Source of the DNA: JAUXFK01 sp034189035
Lineage (GTDB): Bacteria; Desulfobacterota; UBA8473
Direction of reading: 5' to 3'
NCBI GenBank assembly: GCA_034189035.1
Contig: JAXHVA010000079.1
Location: 1-19,414, forward strand
Length of the DNA stretch: 19,414 nt
This document shows positions 6,072 to 14,364 of the stretch, piece by piece; position 1 is the first letter of the stretch; each line of letters opens with the position of its first letter. The notes under the pieces are model-generated. The model searched no databases. It saw nothing but the letters and a program-made list of their open reading frames with translations, and had not been told where the DNA came from. The position numbers were made by a program, and so were the translations under genes.

Positions 6072-6863
6072 ATGGGTGAAGAGAGTATTGTATTAAAGAA
6101 AGAGGGACATATTGCTACGATAACTCTAAACCGTCCGGAAAAGCTCAATGCACTCGATTGGCCTGCTCAGAGGTTATTCGGGCAAAAACTCGATGAGGTC
6201 TCACAGGACAGCGAGGTGAGGGTTTTGATCCTCACAGGTGCGGGGAGGGCATTTTGTGCTGGCGGTGACGTAAGTGCCCAGAAGGCCAGGATAGGAATGA
6301 ACATATCAGAAAAGATGGAAGGTGGCAAAATGCTCGCAAAGAACCCTTTGAAGATCAGAAAGATGTCTACCCCTGTGATTGCAATGGTGAATGGTGTTGC
6401 AGTAGGTGCAGGCTGTAACCTGGCTCTGGCCTGTGATATTATCATTGCATCTGAAAAGGCGAAGTTCAGCCAGGCTTTTGTGAAGATTGGCCTTGTCCAG
6501 GACTACGGTGGAAGTTATCTTTTATCCCGGCTGGTAGGCACAAAGAAGGCATGTGAGCTTGTATTTACAGGAGACATGATAGATGCAATTGAGGCATTTC
6601 GCATAGGGATGGTTAACAAGGTGGTTCCAGCGGAAGACCTGGAAAGTACTACGATGGAGATGGCCACGAAGATAGCAGGCAGGGCACCTATAGCAGTAGG
6701 CATTGCCAAGCGTTCTATTTATGATGGCTTTGAACTGTTTGATCTGGAGGCTGCCTTAGAATACGAGTTGTATACTCAGGGTCTATGTACCAGTACTGAT
6801 GACCATAGAGAGGGTACTACGGCCTTTTTAGAAAAACGAGAACCAAAGTTCAAGGGAATGTGA
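6072..6863 (+). CDS. Crotonase-family enoyl-CoA hydratase/isomerase (PaaG-like active site)
   Basis: 263 aa. The ATG at 6072 is preceded by AAGGAGG; an upstream in-frame ATG at 6042 has no such site. Crotonase signatures: AFCAGGDVS (60-68) and GVAVGAGCNLALACD (108-122) form the CoA-ester oxyanion hole. Aligned to rat hydratase, the first catalytic Glu (E144) is replaced by Phe136 and the second is kept as E162. D144 in IGLVQDYGG occupies the place of the Asp used by PaaG-type isomerases. It may therefore shift a double bond or hydrate an unusual enoyl-CoA rather than act as a standard hydratase. The gap to the next gene is 17 bp, so co-transcription is near certain. The paralogue at 8083 keeps both Glu. 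Confidence 0.88.
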   Translation: MGEESIVLKKEGHIATITLNRPEKLNALDWPAQRLFGQKLDEVSQDSEVRVLILTGAGRAFCAGGDVSAQKARIGMNISEKMEGGKMLAKNPLKIRKMSTPVIAMVNGVAVGAGCNLALACDIIIASEKAKFSQAFVKIGLVQDYGGSYLLSRLVGTKKACELVFTGDMIDAIEAFRIGMVNKVVPAEDLESTTMEMATKIAGRAPIAVGIAKRSIYDGFELFDLEAALEYELYTQGLCTSTDDHREGTTAFLEKREPKFKGM

Positions 6864-6880
6864 TATTATTGGGGGGAATT

Positions 6881-8017
6881 ATGGATTTTGATTTGAGTGA
6901 AGAGCATAAGATATTCCAAAATACGGCTGCCCAGTTTGCACAAAAGGAGATTGCGCCTTTAGGGGCAGAGCATGATGAGAAAGAGGAGTATCCTCGATGG
7001 ATCTTCAAAAGGGCAGGTGAATTGGGTTTCTTGGGTATACCCTATCCGGAACAGTACGGAGGTACAGGGCCGGATACTATTGCACTTTGTATATTTACAG
7101 AGGAGGCTTCACGTGCCGATGCGGGCATTGGTGCCGGTTTGGTCGTGCAGAACACTGTCGGCACTTCTCCTGTACATAGTTTCGGTTCAGAGGAGATCAA
7201 GCAAAAGTATCTTGTACCTGCCATAAAAGGGGACTTTGTTGGATGTTTCTGCTTGACTGAACCGAATGTCGGGTCGGATGTCTCTTCTGTTGAAACGATG
7301 GCAAAAGAGGATGGTGACAGATATATCATAAATGGTTCCAAACTCTTTGTGTCCAATGGCCTTATAGCTGACTATGCGATTGTGGCTGCAAGGACAGAGA
7401 AAGACAAGGGACATAAGGGAATCACCCTCTTTTTATTGGAGACAGATTCTGCAGGTCTTACCAGAAGAGGGTTGAAGAAATTGGGTATTCGTGCCCAGGA
7501 CATAGCAGAGTTTGTCTTTGAGGATTGTCAGGTTTCAAAGGATAATATTTTGGGTGAAAAAGGGCAGGGGTTTTACCACCTTATGGCTACAGTACAGAAG
7601 ACCCGTATTATTGTGGGATCCGCAAGTGTCGGTCTGGCCAGGGCCGCATTTGAGACTGCATTGAGATATGCAAAGGAAAGAAACCAGTTCGGTCAGCCCA
7701 TAGGCAAGTTTCAGGCGGTTCAATTCAAACTTGCGGATATGGCTATGGAAATCGAGCTGGCATCTCTTATGACGTATAAGGCAGCATGGTTGAATGACAC
7801 AGGAGAGAAATGCATTAAAGAGGCATCAATGGCAAAACTCTATGCCTCTGAGATGGTAAATAGGGTGGCTTACAATGCCTTGCAGATACATGGAGGGTAC
7901 GGTTACATGAGGGAATATCCCATGGAACGATACTTCAGGGATGCAAGAATAATGGAAATATTTGAAGGCACGTCGGAGATTCAAAGGGTAATCATAGCCA
8001 GACAATTAGGTCTCTGA
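6881..8017 (+). CDS. Acyl-CoA dehydrogenase (canonical catalytic Glu)
   Basis: 378 aa. FAD enzyme that introduces an alpha-beta double bond into an acyl-CoA and passes electrons to electron-transfer flavoprotein. The start is ATG 6881 with GGGGGG upstream; the frame is open to 6860 but that part overlaps the preceding stop. Seen: CLTEPNVGSD (124-133), the FAD-binding strand region, ALRYAKERNQFGQPIGKFQAVQ, QIHGGYGYMREYPMERYFRDAR (335-356), and the catalytic-base motif FEGTSEIQR with E362. Length and motifs are typical of short/branched-chain members. Substrate unassigned. The two dehydrogenases further downstream are more like each other than like this one and lack the Glu. Confidence 0.92.
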   Translation: MDFDLSEEHKIFQNTAAQFAQKEIAPLGAEHDEKEEYPRWIFKRAGELGFLGIPYPEQYGGTGPDTIALCIFTEEASRADAGIGAGLVVQNTVGTSPVHSFGSEEIKQKYLVPAIKGDFVGCFCLTEPNVGSDVSSVETMAKEDGDRYIINGSKLFVSNGLIADYAIVAARTEKDKGHKGITLFLLETDSAGLTRRGLKKLGIRAQDIAEFVFEDCQVSKDNILGEKGQGFYHLMATVQKTRIIVGSASVGLARAAFETALRYAKERNQFGQPIGKFQAVQFKLADMAMEIELASLMTYKAAWLNDTGEKCIKEASMAKLYASEMVNRVAYNALQIHGGYGYMREYPMERYFRDARIMEIFEGTSEIQRVIIARQLGL

Positions 8018-8082
8018 TTATAAAATCAAACATCTACATATAGACGTTACAATGGCAAAGATTTGAATGAGGAGGGATTCTT

Positions 8083-8847
8083 ATGGATTTAAAGGTTGTT
8101 TTGTATGAAAAGAGGGATGGAATTGCAGTCGTAACGATGAATTATCCGCAGAGATTAAACGCTTTGAGCGATCAACTCCGAAAAGATCTGATGTTGGCAT
8201 ATGAAGAGGCTCTCAATGATAAGGAGATAAAGGCCGTTGTTCTGACAGGGACTGACAGGGCATTTTGTGCTGGGGCGGACATAAGCGGTTTTCAGTTCGA
8301 CATGCCGTATGTTAGAAAATTTATGAGAGATGTTATGCATTTCCTAGCTTATCTGGAGAAGTATCCAAAACCAGTTATTGCTTCAGTGAATGGTCTTGCC
8401 TTGGGTGGGGGGTTGGAGATTGCAATATCTTCGGATATCATTATTGCCTCTGACAAGGCGAGATTCGGTGTGCCAGAGGCAGCAATCGGTCTGGCTCCCG
8501 GTTTTGCAATTATCAGGTTGCATCAGATTGTGGGCAGGGCAAAGTCAAAGGAACTAGCCATGACCTGTGATCAGATATCCGCTAATGAAGCATTGAAGAT
8601 TGGGTTGATCAACAAAGTCGTGCCCCATGAAGAGCTTATGGACGCTTCTATGGAGATGGCAAAGAAGATCATGTCAAAGGCCCCATTGGCAATAGAGCTG
8701 ATTAAATCATCGATTAACAGAGACCTTCATGGAGAAGAGTTGACGTATGCAATGGACGCTATGGCCGGGCTTTTTAGGACAGATGATGCAAAAGAGGGTA
8801 TAGATGCTTTTCTCAGTAAGAGGGAACCGGAATTTAAAGGATTGTAA
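8083..8847 (+). CDS. Enoyl-CoA hydratase/isomerase family protein with both catalytic Glu
   Basis: 254 aa; ATG at 8083 preceded by GAGGAGG. Hydrates trans-2-enoyl-CoA to the 3-hydroxyacyl-CoA, or a related reaction. Oxyanion-hole motifs: AFCAGADISG (60-69) and GLALGGGLEIAISSD (104-118). E132 in VPEAAIGL and E157 in SKELAM align with the two catalytic glutamates of rat hydratase (E144, E164). The usual GGTQRL after the first Glu reads GFAIIRL here, a small departure near the active site. The C-terminus KREPEFKGL is nearly identical to that of the first crotonase (KREPKFKGM), suggesting paralogues. A 65-bp gap follows the preceding dehydrogenase gene. Confidence 0.9.
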   Translation: MDLKVVLYEKRDGIAVVTMNYPQRLNALSDQLRKDLMLAYEEALNDKEIKAVVLTGTDRAFCAGADISGFQFDMPYVRKFMRDVMHFLAYLEKYPKPVIASVNGLALGGGLEIAISSDIIIASDKARFGVPEAAIGLAPGFAIIRLHQIVGRAKSKELAMTCDQISANEALKIGLINKVVPHEELMDASMEMAKKIMSKAPLAIELIKSSINRDLHGEELTYAMDAMAGLFRTDDAKEGIDAFLSKREPEFKGL

Positions 8848-8903
8848 TGAGAAAGACCTATCTATAGAGGGGAGTTATCTAGACTAGGCAGGGATAAACA
8901 GAG

Positions 8904-9095
8904 TTGAAATTCATAGGAGTGTATTTTTTCGTTGTCATTGCCGGTTGCTTCTTTCTTGTTGCTTCATATGAACTACATCTTGCATCACATAACTGTGACA
9001 ATTGGCCTATCTTTCTATCATCTTTCATAGGGTTTGAGTGGGTTCTTGCGTATAACAACCAAAAAGAAAGAAGCGACCGGCTTGATATACAATAG
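8904..9095 (+). CDS. Possible small hydrophobic protein (63 aa)
   Basis: TTG start at 8904 in the 314-bp gap between crotonase and dehydrogenase genes. GGGAT lies about 12 nt upstream, a weak site. The product begins MKFIGVYFFVVIAGCFFLVASY, one strong hydrophobic helix (about 4-20), with a second weaker one near 35-48 and a polar tail. VIAGC resembles a lipobox, but the following residues stay hydrophobic, unlike a lipoprotein. Not recognised. It may be a real small membrane protein or chance. The rest of the gap holds the ribosome site of the next gene and a TATAAT-like 9102-9107 without a good -35. Confidence 0.3.
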   Translation: MKFIGVYFFVVIAGCFFLVASYELHLASHNCDNWPIFLSSFIGFEWVLAYNNQKERSDRLDIQ

Positions 9096-9161
9096 CGATT
9101 TATAATGAGCTCGAAGAAAAAAGGTTATACTCAATTCATAATAGTGTAAGGAGGCAGATTG

Positions 9162-10319
9162 ATGAGTCATTTTACTGAAGAGCAGAAGATGATGCAAAAG
9201 ATGGTACGGAAGTTGGTAAATGAGAAGGTAGCTCCTCGGGCTGCTGAGATTGATGAGACAGATGAGTTCCCATGGGATATTGCAAAGATATTCGGTGAAA
9301 ACGGACTCTTGAATTTGGTTTTACCGGAAGAGCACGGCGGTGTGAATGCCAATAACACCACATTGTGTATCGTTATCGAGGAGATTGCAAAGGTTTCTCC
9401 AGCATGTGGTCTGATGGTATTTACAACCCAGGCACTACAGAATGTCCTAGTAAGAGGGGGGAATGATGAACAGAAGAAGAGGTTCTATCCCAAATTTGAA
9501 TCTGGAGACAAGATCTGCGCCTTTGTACTCACCGAGCCCAATGCAGGCTCGGATGCCGGCTCCATTCAAACCAAAGCTATTTTGGATGGTGATCACTATA
9601 TATTCAACGGGAATAAGATTTTTATTACCACTGGAGAGGTAGCGGATTATTATCTGGTCTTTGCTATGACGCAACCGGGTAAGAGGGCCAAGGGTATGAG
9701 TGCATTCATTGTGGAAAAAGGCACGGTAGGTTTCAGCTTTGGCAAGAAAGAGAATAAGATGGGTCTGCGGGGAAGTCCCACCGTTGAATTGACCTTTGAG
9801 GATGCAAAGGTCCCAAAAGAAAACCTGTTGGGAGAAGAAGGACAGGGATGGAAGATTCTCATAGAATATGGAAACCTGATGAGGACATGGGGAGCTGCCT
9901 CCACCTCGCTCGGCATTGCTGAGGGGGCACTTGCATATGCAACTGAATATGCGAAAGAGAGGACTCAGTTTGGAAAGCCGATTGCGGGTTTCCAGGCGAT
10001 CCAGTTTATGCTTGCCGATATGGCGATACTCACTGAGGCTTCTAAGTCTTTAATTTTCAAGGCATCATGGATGATAGATAAAGAGACGGAGCCTTTTTCT
10101 AAGATCGAGCCGATGGTGTCTATGGCAAAATGTTTTACCACAGATACTGCGATGAAGGTGACCACTGATGCAGTGCAGATATTGGGAGGGTATGGGTATA
10201 CAAAGGAGTATCCTGTAGAGAGGATGATGCGGGATGCAAAGGGTGTCCAGATATTCGATGGCACGAACCAGATTCAAAGGATGATCATATCGAGGAATTT
10301 GATCGGGAAACTGAAATAA
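9162..10319 (+). CDS. Acyl-CoA dehydrogenase paralogue 1 with Asp at the catalytic Glu position
   Basis: 385 aa; ATG 9162 with AAGGAGG (9148-9154), preferred over TTG 9159. Full-length FAD dehydrogenase: FVLTEPNAGSDAGS (121-134), FFSRs-type middle domain, TEYAKERTQFGKPIAGFQAIQ (261-281), QILGGYGYTKEYPVERMMRDAK (339-360). The motif normally reading EGT reads FDGTNQIQR, placing D366 where the proton-abstracting Glu of medium-chain-type enzymes sits. A shorter acid may suit a bulkier or differently placed alpha-carbon. The cyclohexene-carboxyl-CoA dehydrogenases that lack this Glu use an Asp near residue 91; the segment here (TTQALQ) has none. Highly similar to the next gene, implying tandem duplication. 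Confidence 0.9.
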   Translation: MSHFTEEQKMMQKMVRKLVNEKVAPRAAEIDETDEFPWDIAKIFGENGLLNLVLPEEHGGVNANNTTLCIVIEEIAKVSPACGLMVFTTQALQNVLVRGGNDEQKKRFYPKFESGDKICAFVLTEPNAGSDAGSIQTKAILDGDHYIFNGNKIFITTGEVADYYLVFAMTQPGKRAKGMSAFIVEKGTVGFSFGKKENKMGLRGSPTVELTFEDAKVPKENLLGEEGQGWKILIEYGNLMRTWGAASTSLGIAEGALAYATEYAKERTQFGKPIAGFQAIQFMLADMAILTEASKSLIFKASWMIDKETEPFSKIEPMVSMAKCFTTDTAMKVTTDAVQILGGYGYTKEYPVERMMRDAKGVQIFDGTNQIQRMIISRNLIGKLK

Positions 10320-10343
10320 CCGGTATTGGGGGGGATCATAAGG

Positions 10344-11489
10344 ATGTTTGATTTGACAGAAGAACAGAGAATGATTCGAGATATGGTAAGGAAGATAGCA
10401 AAGCAGAAGATTGAACCACGAGCGGCTGAGATCGACGAAACAGATGAGTTTCCTATGGATTATGTGGAGGTATATAAAGAGAACAGATTGTTTAAGATGG
10501 TTCTCCCCGAAGAGTATGGGGGCATCGATGCAAATACGACAACACTTTGTATCATTGTTGAGGAGCTTGCTAAGGCATATGCATCTGCACCGCAGATGTT
10601 GATCACAACAGGAGCTGTTTTGCAGATATTGTTAAAGGCAGCTACAGAAGCGCAACAGAAGAGACTATTCAAGAGGCTGGAACAGGGTACCCAGTCATGC
10701 TCTTTTGCCCTAACAGAGCCAAACCACGGTTCCGATGCTGGTTCTCTTAAGACAAGGGCGGTCATATATGGTGACCATTATGTTCTAAACGGCTCAAAGG
10801 CATTTATCACCACAGGAGAGGTCGCGGAACTCCACCTGGTTTTTGTAAGGACCGCACAGGAGAGGACAAAGGGTATCAGTGTAATTATGGTGGATAAGAA
10901 CACGCCTGGTTTTCGAGTGGGAAAGAAAGAGCATAAAATGGGCTTTGCCGGTACTGGAACCGTTGAACTGGTATTTGAAGATGCAAAGGTACATAAAGAA
11001 AACCTGATTGGAGAAGTAAACAAAGGCTGGAGCCTCTTATTAAACATTGCCAATATGATGCGTGCCTGGGGCGCGGCGTGTACCGCATTGGGCAATGCCC
11101 AGGGTGCCCTTGATTATGTTGTGGAGTATGCCAAACAGAGGTTTCAATTCGGGAAGCCGATTGCCAGTTTTCAGGCAGTCCAGTTTATGCTCGCTGAAAT
11201 GGCAATCTTGATAGAGAGCGCAAGATCTCTGATTTACAGAACCGCATATATAATGGATACAAACTCAGAGACCTTTAAGAGTATTGAGAGCCTTGTCTGT
11301 ATGTGTAAGACACATGCCGCTGATGTTGGGATGAAGGTAACTACAGATGGAGTGCAAATAATGGGTGGTTATGGATATACAAAAGAGTATCCTGTAGAGA
11401 GAAGGATGCGGGATGCAAAGTCAGTCCAGATATACGATGGTACGAATCAAATTCAAAGGGTAGTTATTGCCAGGAATATGTTGAAGTAG
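10344..11489 (+). CDS. Acyl-CoA dehydrogenase paralogue 2 with Asp at the catalytic Glu position
   Basis: 381 aa; ATG 10344 with a GGGGGG run 9-10 nt upstream, 24 bp after the preceding stop. Shares with the previous gene PRAAEIDETDEFP (near residue 26-38), LPEE-GG, ITTGEVA (155-161), and GGYGYTKEYPVER (341-353). D365 in YDGTNQIQR replaces the usual catalytic Glu, as in paralogue 1, so the change predates the duplication and is probably functional. Where paralogue 1 has TTQALQ near residue 90, this has TTGAVL: no Asp there either. The two may form a heteromeric or sequential pair, or act on related substrates. Electron acceptor genes (etfAB) are not in the window. Confidence 0.9.
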   Translation: MFDLTEEQRMIRDMVRKIAKQKIEPRAAEIDETDEFPMDYVEVYKENRLFKMVLPEEYGGIDANTTTLCIIVEELAKAYASAPQMLITTGAVLQILLKAATEAQQKRLFKRLEQGTQSCSFALTEPNHGSDAGSLKTRAVIYGDHYVLNGSKAFITTGEVAELHLVFVRTAQERTKGISVIMVDKNTPGFRVGKKEHKMGFAGTGTVELVFEDAKVHKENLIGEVNKGWSLLLNIANMMRAWGAACTALGNAQGALDYVVEYAKQRFQFGKPIASFQAVQFMLAEMAILIESARSLIYRTAYIMDTNSETFKSIESLVCMCKTHAADVGMKVTTDGVQIMGGYGYTKEYPVERRMRDAKSVQIYDGTNQIQRVVIARNMLK

Positions 11490-11544
11490 CCTTTATTTTA
11501 AAGGGATGAAAGAAAGATGTCGCTAAATAGAGGGAGGACTATGC

Positions 11545-11949
11545 ATGGAGCTTAATCGAAAGATAAGGGTTGTTATGGCAAAGGTCAGTTTAGACGGCCA
11601 TGATAGAGGGATAAAGGTAGTAACAAGGGCACTGAGAGATGCGGGCATGGAAGTAATATATATGGGGGCATTTCAGACTCCTGAAAGGGTTGTAAGGACG
11701 GCTATTGAAGAGGATGCTGATGTCATTGGGTTAAGTTTTCTCTCCGGTGAACAGCTCTCTCATACTCCAAAGGTGATAAATCTTTTAAGGGAGAAGAAGA
11801 TAACGGATATCCTGGTACTTGTTGGGGGGGTCTTCCCCAGGCAGGATATCCCTAAGCTTAAAGAGATGGGGATTGATGAGGTTTTTATCTCAGGCCATAC
11901 AATGGATGAGATTGCAGGGTATATTCGTGAAAATGTCCGAAAGAGATAG
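11545..11949 (+). CDS. Cobalamin-binding small subunit of an acyl-CoA mutase
   Basis: 134 aa; ATG 11545 (codons MELNRKIRVV), upstream AGGGAGG about 9-12 nt before. It is a stand-alone B12-binding domain like the C-terminal part of methylmalonyl-CoA mutase. D17-G-H19-D-R-G22 is the DxHxxG motif whose His coordinates cobalt. It is followed by SFLSGEQLSH (74-83) and VGGVFP (103-108), the nucleotide-tail binding loops. Two-subunit mutases of this layout include methylmalonyl-, isobutyryl-, 2-hydroxyisobutyryl- and related CoA mutases. The large catalytic subunit and the MeaB-type chaperone are not in the window. Position at the end of the acyl-CoA cluster suggests a carbon-skeleton rearrangement step in the same pathway. 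Confidence 0.9.
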   Translation: MELNRKIRVVMAKVSLDGHDRGIKVVTRALRDAGMEVIYMGAFQTPERVVRTAIEEDADVIGLSFLSGEQLSHTPKVINLLREKKITDILVLVGGVFPRQDIPKLKEMGIDEVFISGHTMDEIAGYIRENVRKR

Positions 11950-12220
11950 ACAGCTTCCCTCAGTATTATCCGGCAAGAAATGGGCAATTTTGTTCTAGGC
12001 TGACAAAGGCTGGATTTTTAGCGCCCTGGAGAAATATGTTCACCCTTTGGATTTCCATAGAGGCTCACAAATGAAAATTCGACATGGCAAGCAGGGATAT
12101 AATGGTATACAAAGGCCAGTGCCTATCCATCCGCGTCTGACACAGAGATTGGGTAAAAGGCCCTTTTATGGATGTATACCTATACCAGAAAAATATCGAA
12201 AAGGAGAGTATACTATAAGA
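11950..12220. other. Convergent intergenic gap, nothing clear
   Basis: 271 bp between the end of the plus-strand acyl-CoA operon and the minus-strand methyltransferase. A reading frame at 12047-12301 exists but lacks a ribosome site and protein-like composition. No strong hairpin with a T-tract was found on either strand. Confidence 0.4.
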
Positions 12221-12958
12221 TTATTTTTTCGGCACAGTGATATTTTTATGATTATGATTTGTTTTTTTTGTATATATAACGATACTTTTGGGAAAGAATG
12301 AATTAAGTACCCTTTCTGCTTTGCACATCAGTTTTGACTCAATAGAAGCCACAAGAAATTTTCGATAGAAAGCGGGTATCAAAGCCGATTCGTTGTTAAG
12401 GCCGAATAAGCATCGAAGCAACCAATATACAGAGTGGAAAGCATGTTCAAAGCGAATTGAGTATATCTCAAGATCGTTTTTACGCAATGCATCAACCAGC
12501 CTCTTTGGGACGTATTTTCTGACATGGCCTCCAGGGGTGTTGAAGTACTCTTTGGATAACTTGCCATAAAGAGCCTCTGTAAAGTAAGTTGGAACGGTAA
12601 CAGCCATCTCTCCATCTTCCTTGAGTACCCGAACTAGCTCCTTTATTCCGTTATTGTCATCGTTTAGGTGCTCCAAAACCTCTGAACATATTATTTTATC
12701 GAAGGTATTGTCATTAAAAGGGAGATTTTCTGCATCTCCCTCTAGGACGTAACCTAACCCAACAGTTTGCCCTTCTATGCCCATTAGGTTGAACATATAT
12801 TCGACTTTTTGTACGTTCTCATGTTCTATGTCCATTGCAAAGACAGAACATTCAACTCTTTTGCTTAATTCAAGCGCATGTCTTCCTTCACCACAACCCG
12901 CGTCAAGGACAAACTCTTTGGGATAAACCTGAAATATATCATAATTAACGGTAAGCAC
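12221..12958 (-). CDS. Class I SAM-dependent methyltransferase
   Basis: 245 aa. A GTG start at 12958 overlaps the last 14 bases of the upstream glycosyltransferase gene, implying translational coupling. Motif I is VLDAGCGEGRH (17-27), the acidic ribose-binding residue is D43 (AMDIE), followed by GDAENLPF (74-81) and FDKIICSEVLEHL (86-98), the type-11 pattern. The C-terminal half has an aromatic segment (HSVYWLLRCLFGL) and a basic tail. Methylates a small molecule or glycan using S-adenosylmethionine; the acceptor is unknown. Coupling to a glycosyltransferase suggests modification of the same glycan or glycolipid. Cytoplasmic face. Confidence 0.85.
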   Translation of the reverse strand: MLTVNYDIFQVYPKEFVLDAGCGEGRHALELSKRVECSVFAMDIEHENVQKVEYMFNLMGIEGQTVGLGYVLEGDAENLPFNDNTFDKIICSEVLEHLNDDNNGIKELVRVLKEDGEMAVTVPTYFTEALYGKLSKEYFNTPGGHVRKYVPKRLVDALRKNDLEIYSIRFEHAFHSVYWLLRCLFGLNNESALIPAFYRKFLVASIESKLMCKAERVLNSFFPKSIVIYTKKTNHNHKNITVPKK

Positions 12959-14183
12959 GTATAGCCTCTTCGTATACTGAAACTGTTTTTTTGGCTGCCT
13001 CTTTCCATGAGAAGAGATCTTCTACCCTTTTTCTGGCAGACTTTCCCATTTTTAGCATCAACTGTTCATCACTGAGCAGATGCTCTATGCCGGAAGCAAG
13101 GGCATCCGGATCTCTCGGAGGTACAAGAACCCCATTTTCACCATTTCCAACAACCTCGGGTAAGGAACTGATTTTCGATGCAATAATGGGCAATTCACAG
13201 GACATGGCCTCAGCTGCTGGAAAGCCAAACCCTTCATATAATGAAGGAACTACAGCAATGTTTGAGCTGGAGTAGAGCTTTACTAACTCTTCCGTGCTCT
13301 TTACCTTGCCTGTGAAGGTAACCCTGTCTTCCAGACCATACTTGCGAACCATGGTTGGAGCAAATCTCTTTCTCGGTGCTCCTCCATCTACAATGGTCAA
13401 CTTCACATCGTCTTGTAATTTTTTCATGGCCTGTAGGAGATATAATACCCCTTTTTTCCTGTCATCTGAATTGCCGACAAAAATCAGATTCTTCTTTCCC
13501 TTTGCAACTCCATTCGTTCTTTGAAAAGCATCTGTATCCACACCGTTATAAACGACTCGGATCTTTTTGGGATTTACATGAAAGTACCTTATGATATCCC
13601 TTGCGGAACTATTCGATACAGTTACTATCGCATCGAGGCGTTTTGCAACGAATTTTTGCATACTTAAGGGATAATAGAGGACTCGTCTGTAGCGATCAGA
13701 AAATTTTGGATGGTGCTCAAACTCGATCAACCTATCCACAGAGAGCGGGTGATGTATAGTTGAAATTACCGGAATACTAAAGTTTTTCATAAGGAGTAAC
13801 CCATAGCCCAAACACTGGTTATCGTGAATTACGTCGAATTTCTCTGATTCTATGATCTCTTTTAATCGATTAAAAGACCTGAAACTAAATGCGAACATCT
13901 CAGGAAAGAAACCGACACGTGCTGCGGCAAGCTCAATAAAATGCAAAGGAGAAAAGACTGTAAGAGGATTTTGGTCGGCTGGGAAACCCATATAAAAATT
14001 GTAGAAATTGAAGTCATGTATCTCATGTAACTTTGCCCCATCCATAGAAAAAGGATATGGCGGACCGACCAATACATGGACCTCATGCCCTTGTTTAACC
14101 ATTTCTCGGGCCAAATAATTTATATATACACCCTGACCTCCGCAGTATGGATTCCCCCGATAGCTTAAAAGACATATCTTCAT
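12945..14183 (-). CDS. GT4-family glycosyltransferase (GT-B fold)
   Basis: 412 aa; ATG 14183 preceded by GGAGGG about 9 nt upstream. The N-terminal Rossmann half has the acceptor-side loop GGQGVYINYLAREMVKQGHEV (15-35). The C-terminal half has FVGNSDDRKKG (235-245), TFTGKVKSTEELVKLYSSS (289-307) and the retaining EX7E motif E317-GFGFPAA-E325 that binds the donor phosphate and sugar, then S/LPEVVGNGENG (340-351). Transfers a sugar from a nucleotide donor to an unknown acceptor, probably in lipopolysaccharide, exopolysaccharide or glycolipid synthesis. No membrane helix. The promoter is probably in the 14184-14364 gap, but no box pair there convinced me. Confidence 0.9.
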   Translation of the reverse strand: MKICLLSYRGNPYCGGQGVYINYLAREMVKQGHEVHVLVGPPYPFSMDGAKLHEIHDFNFYNFYMGFPADQNPLTVFSPLHFIELAAARVGFFPEMFAFSFRSFNRLKEIIESEKFDVIHDNQCLGYGLLLMKNFSIPVISTIHHPLSVDRLIEFEHHPKFSDRYRRVLYYPLSMQKFVAKRLDAIVTVSNSSARDIIRYFHVNPKKIRVVYNGVDTDAFQRTNGVAKGKKNLIFVGNSDDRKKGVLYLLQAMKKLQDDVKLTIVDGGAPRKRFAPTMVRKYGLEDRVTFTGKVKSTEELVKLYSSSNIAVVPSLYEGFGFPAAEAMSCELPIIASKISSLPEVVGNGENGVLVPPRDPDALASGIEHLLSDEQLMLKMGKSARKRVEDLFSWKEAAKKTVSVYEEAIRAYR

Positions 14184-14364
14184 CTTTGCTTCCCTCCACT
14201 AAGAGTAAATTTGGCACAAAAAATATCTGCTGTCCAATAATGATTTCTCGGATAGCCTTCAATCTGAGAACTGCAAATAGTAGATTTGAGGAATATTAAA
14301 AGGCAATCTAAGTTTTCTGATGTGTTTTAATTAGAAAAGGGATTGTTTATGGCGAGTTTTCCCT

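Noticed and set aside
9162..11489. Assignment of the tandem dehydrogenases as cyclohexene-carboxyl-CoA dehydrogenases
   Set aside because: They lack the canonical Glu, but also lack an Asp near residue 91 that those enzymes use as base.
12047..12301. 84-aa plus-strand frame after the mutase subunit gene
   Set aside because: No ribosome binding site, low-complexity and Arg/Ile-rich composition, and its end overlaps the methyltransferase gene on the other strand.
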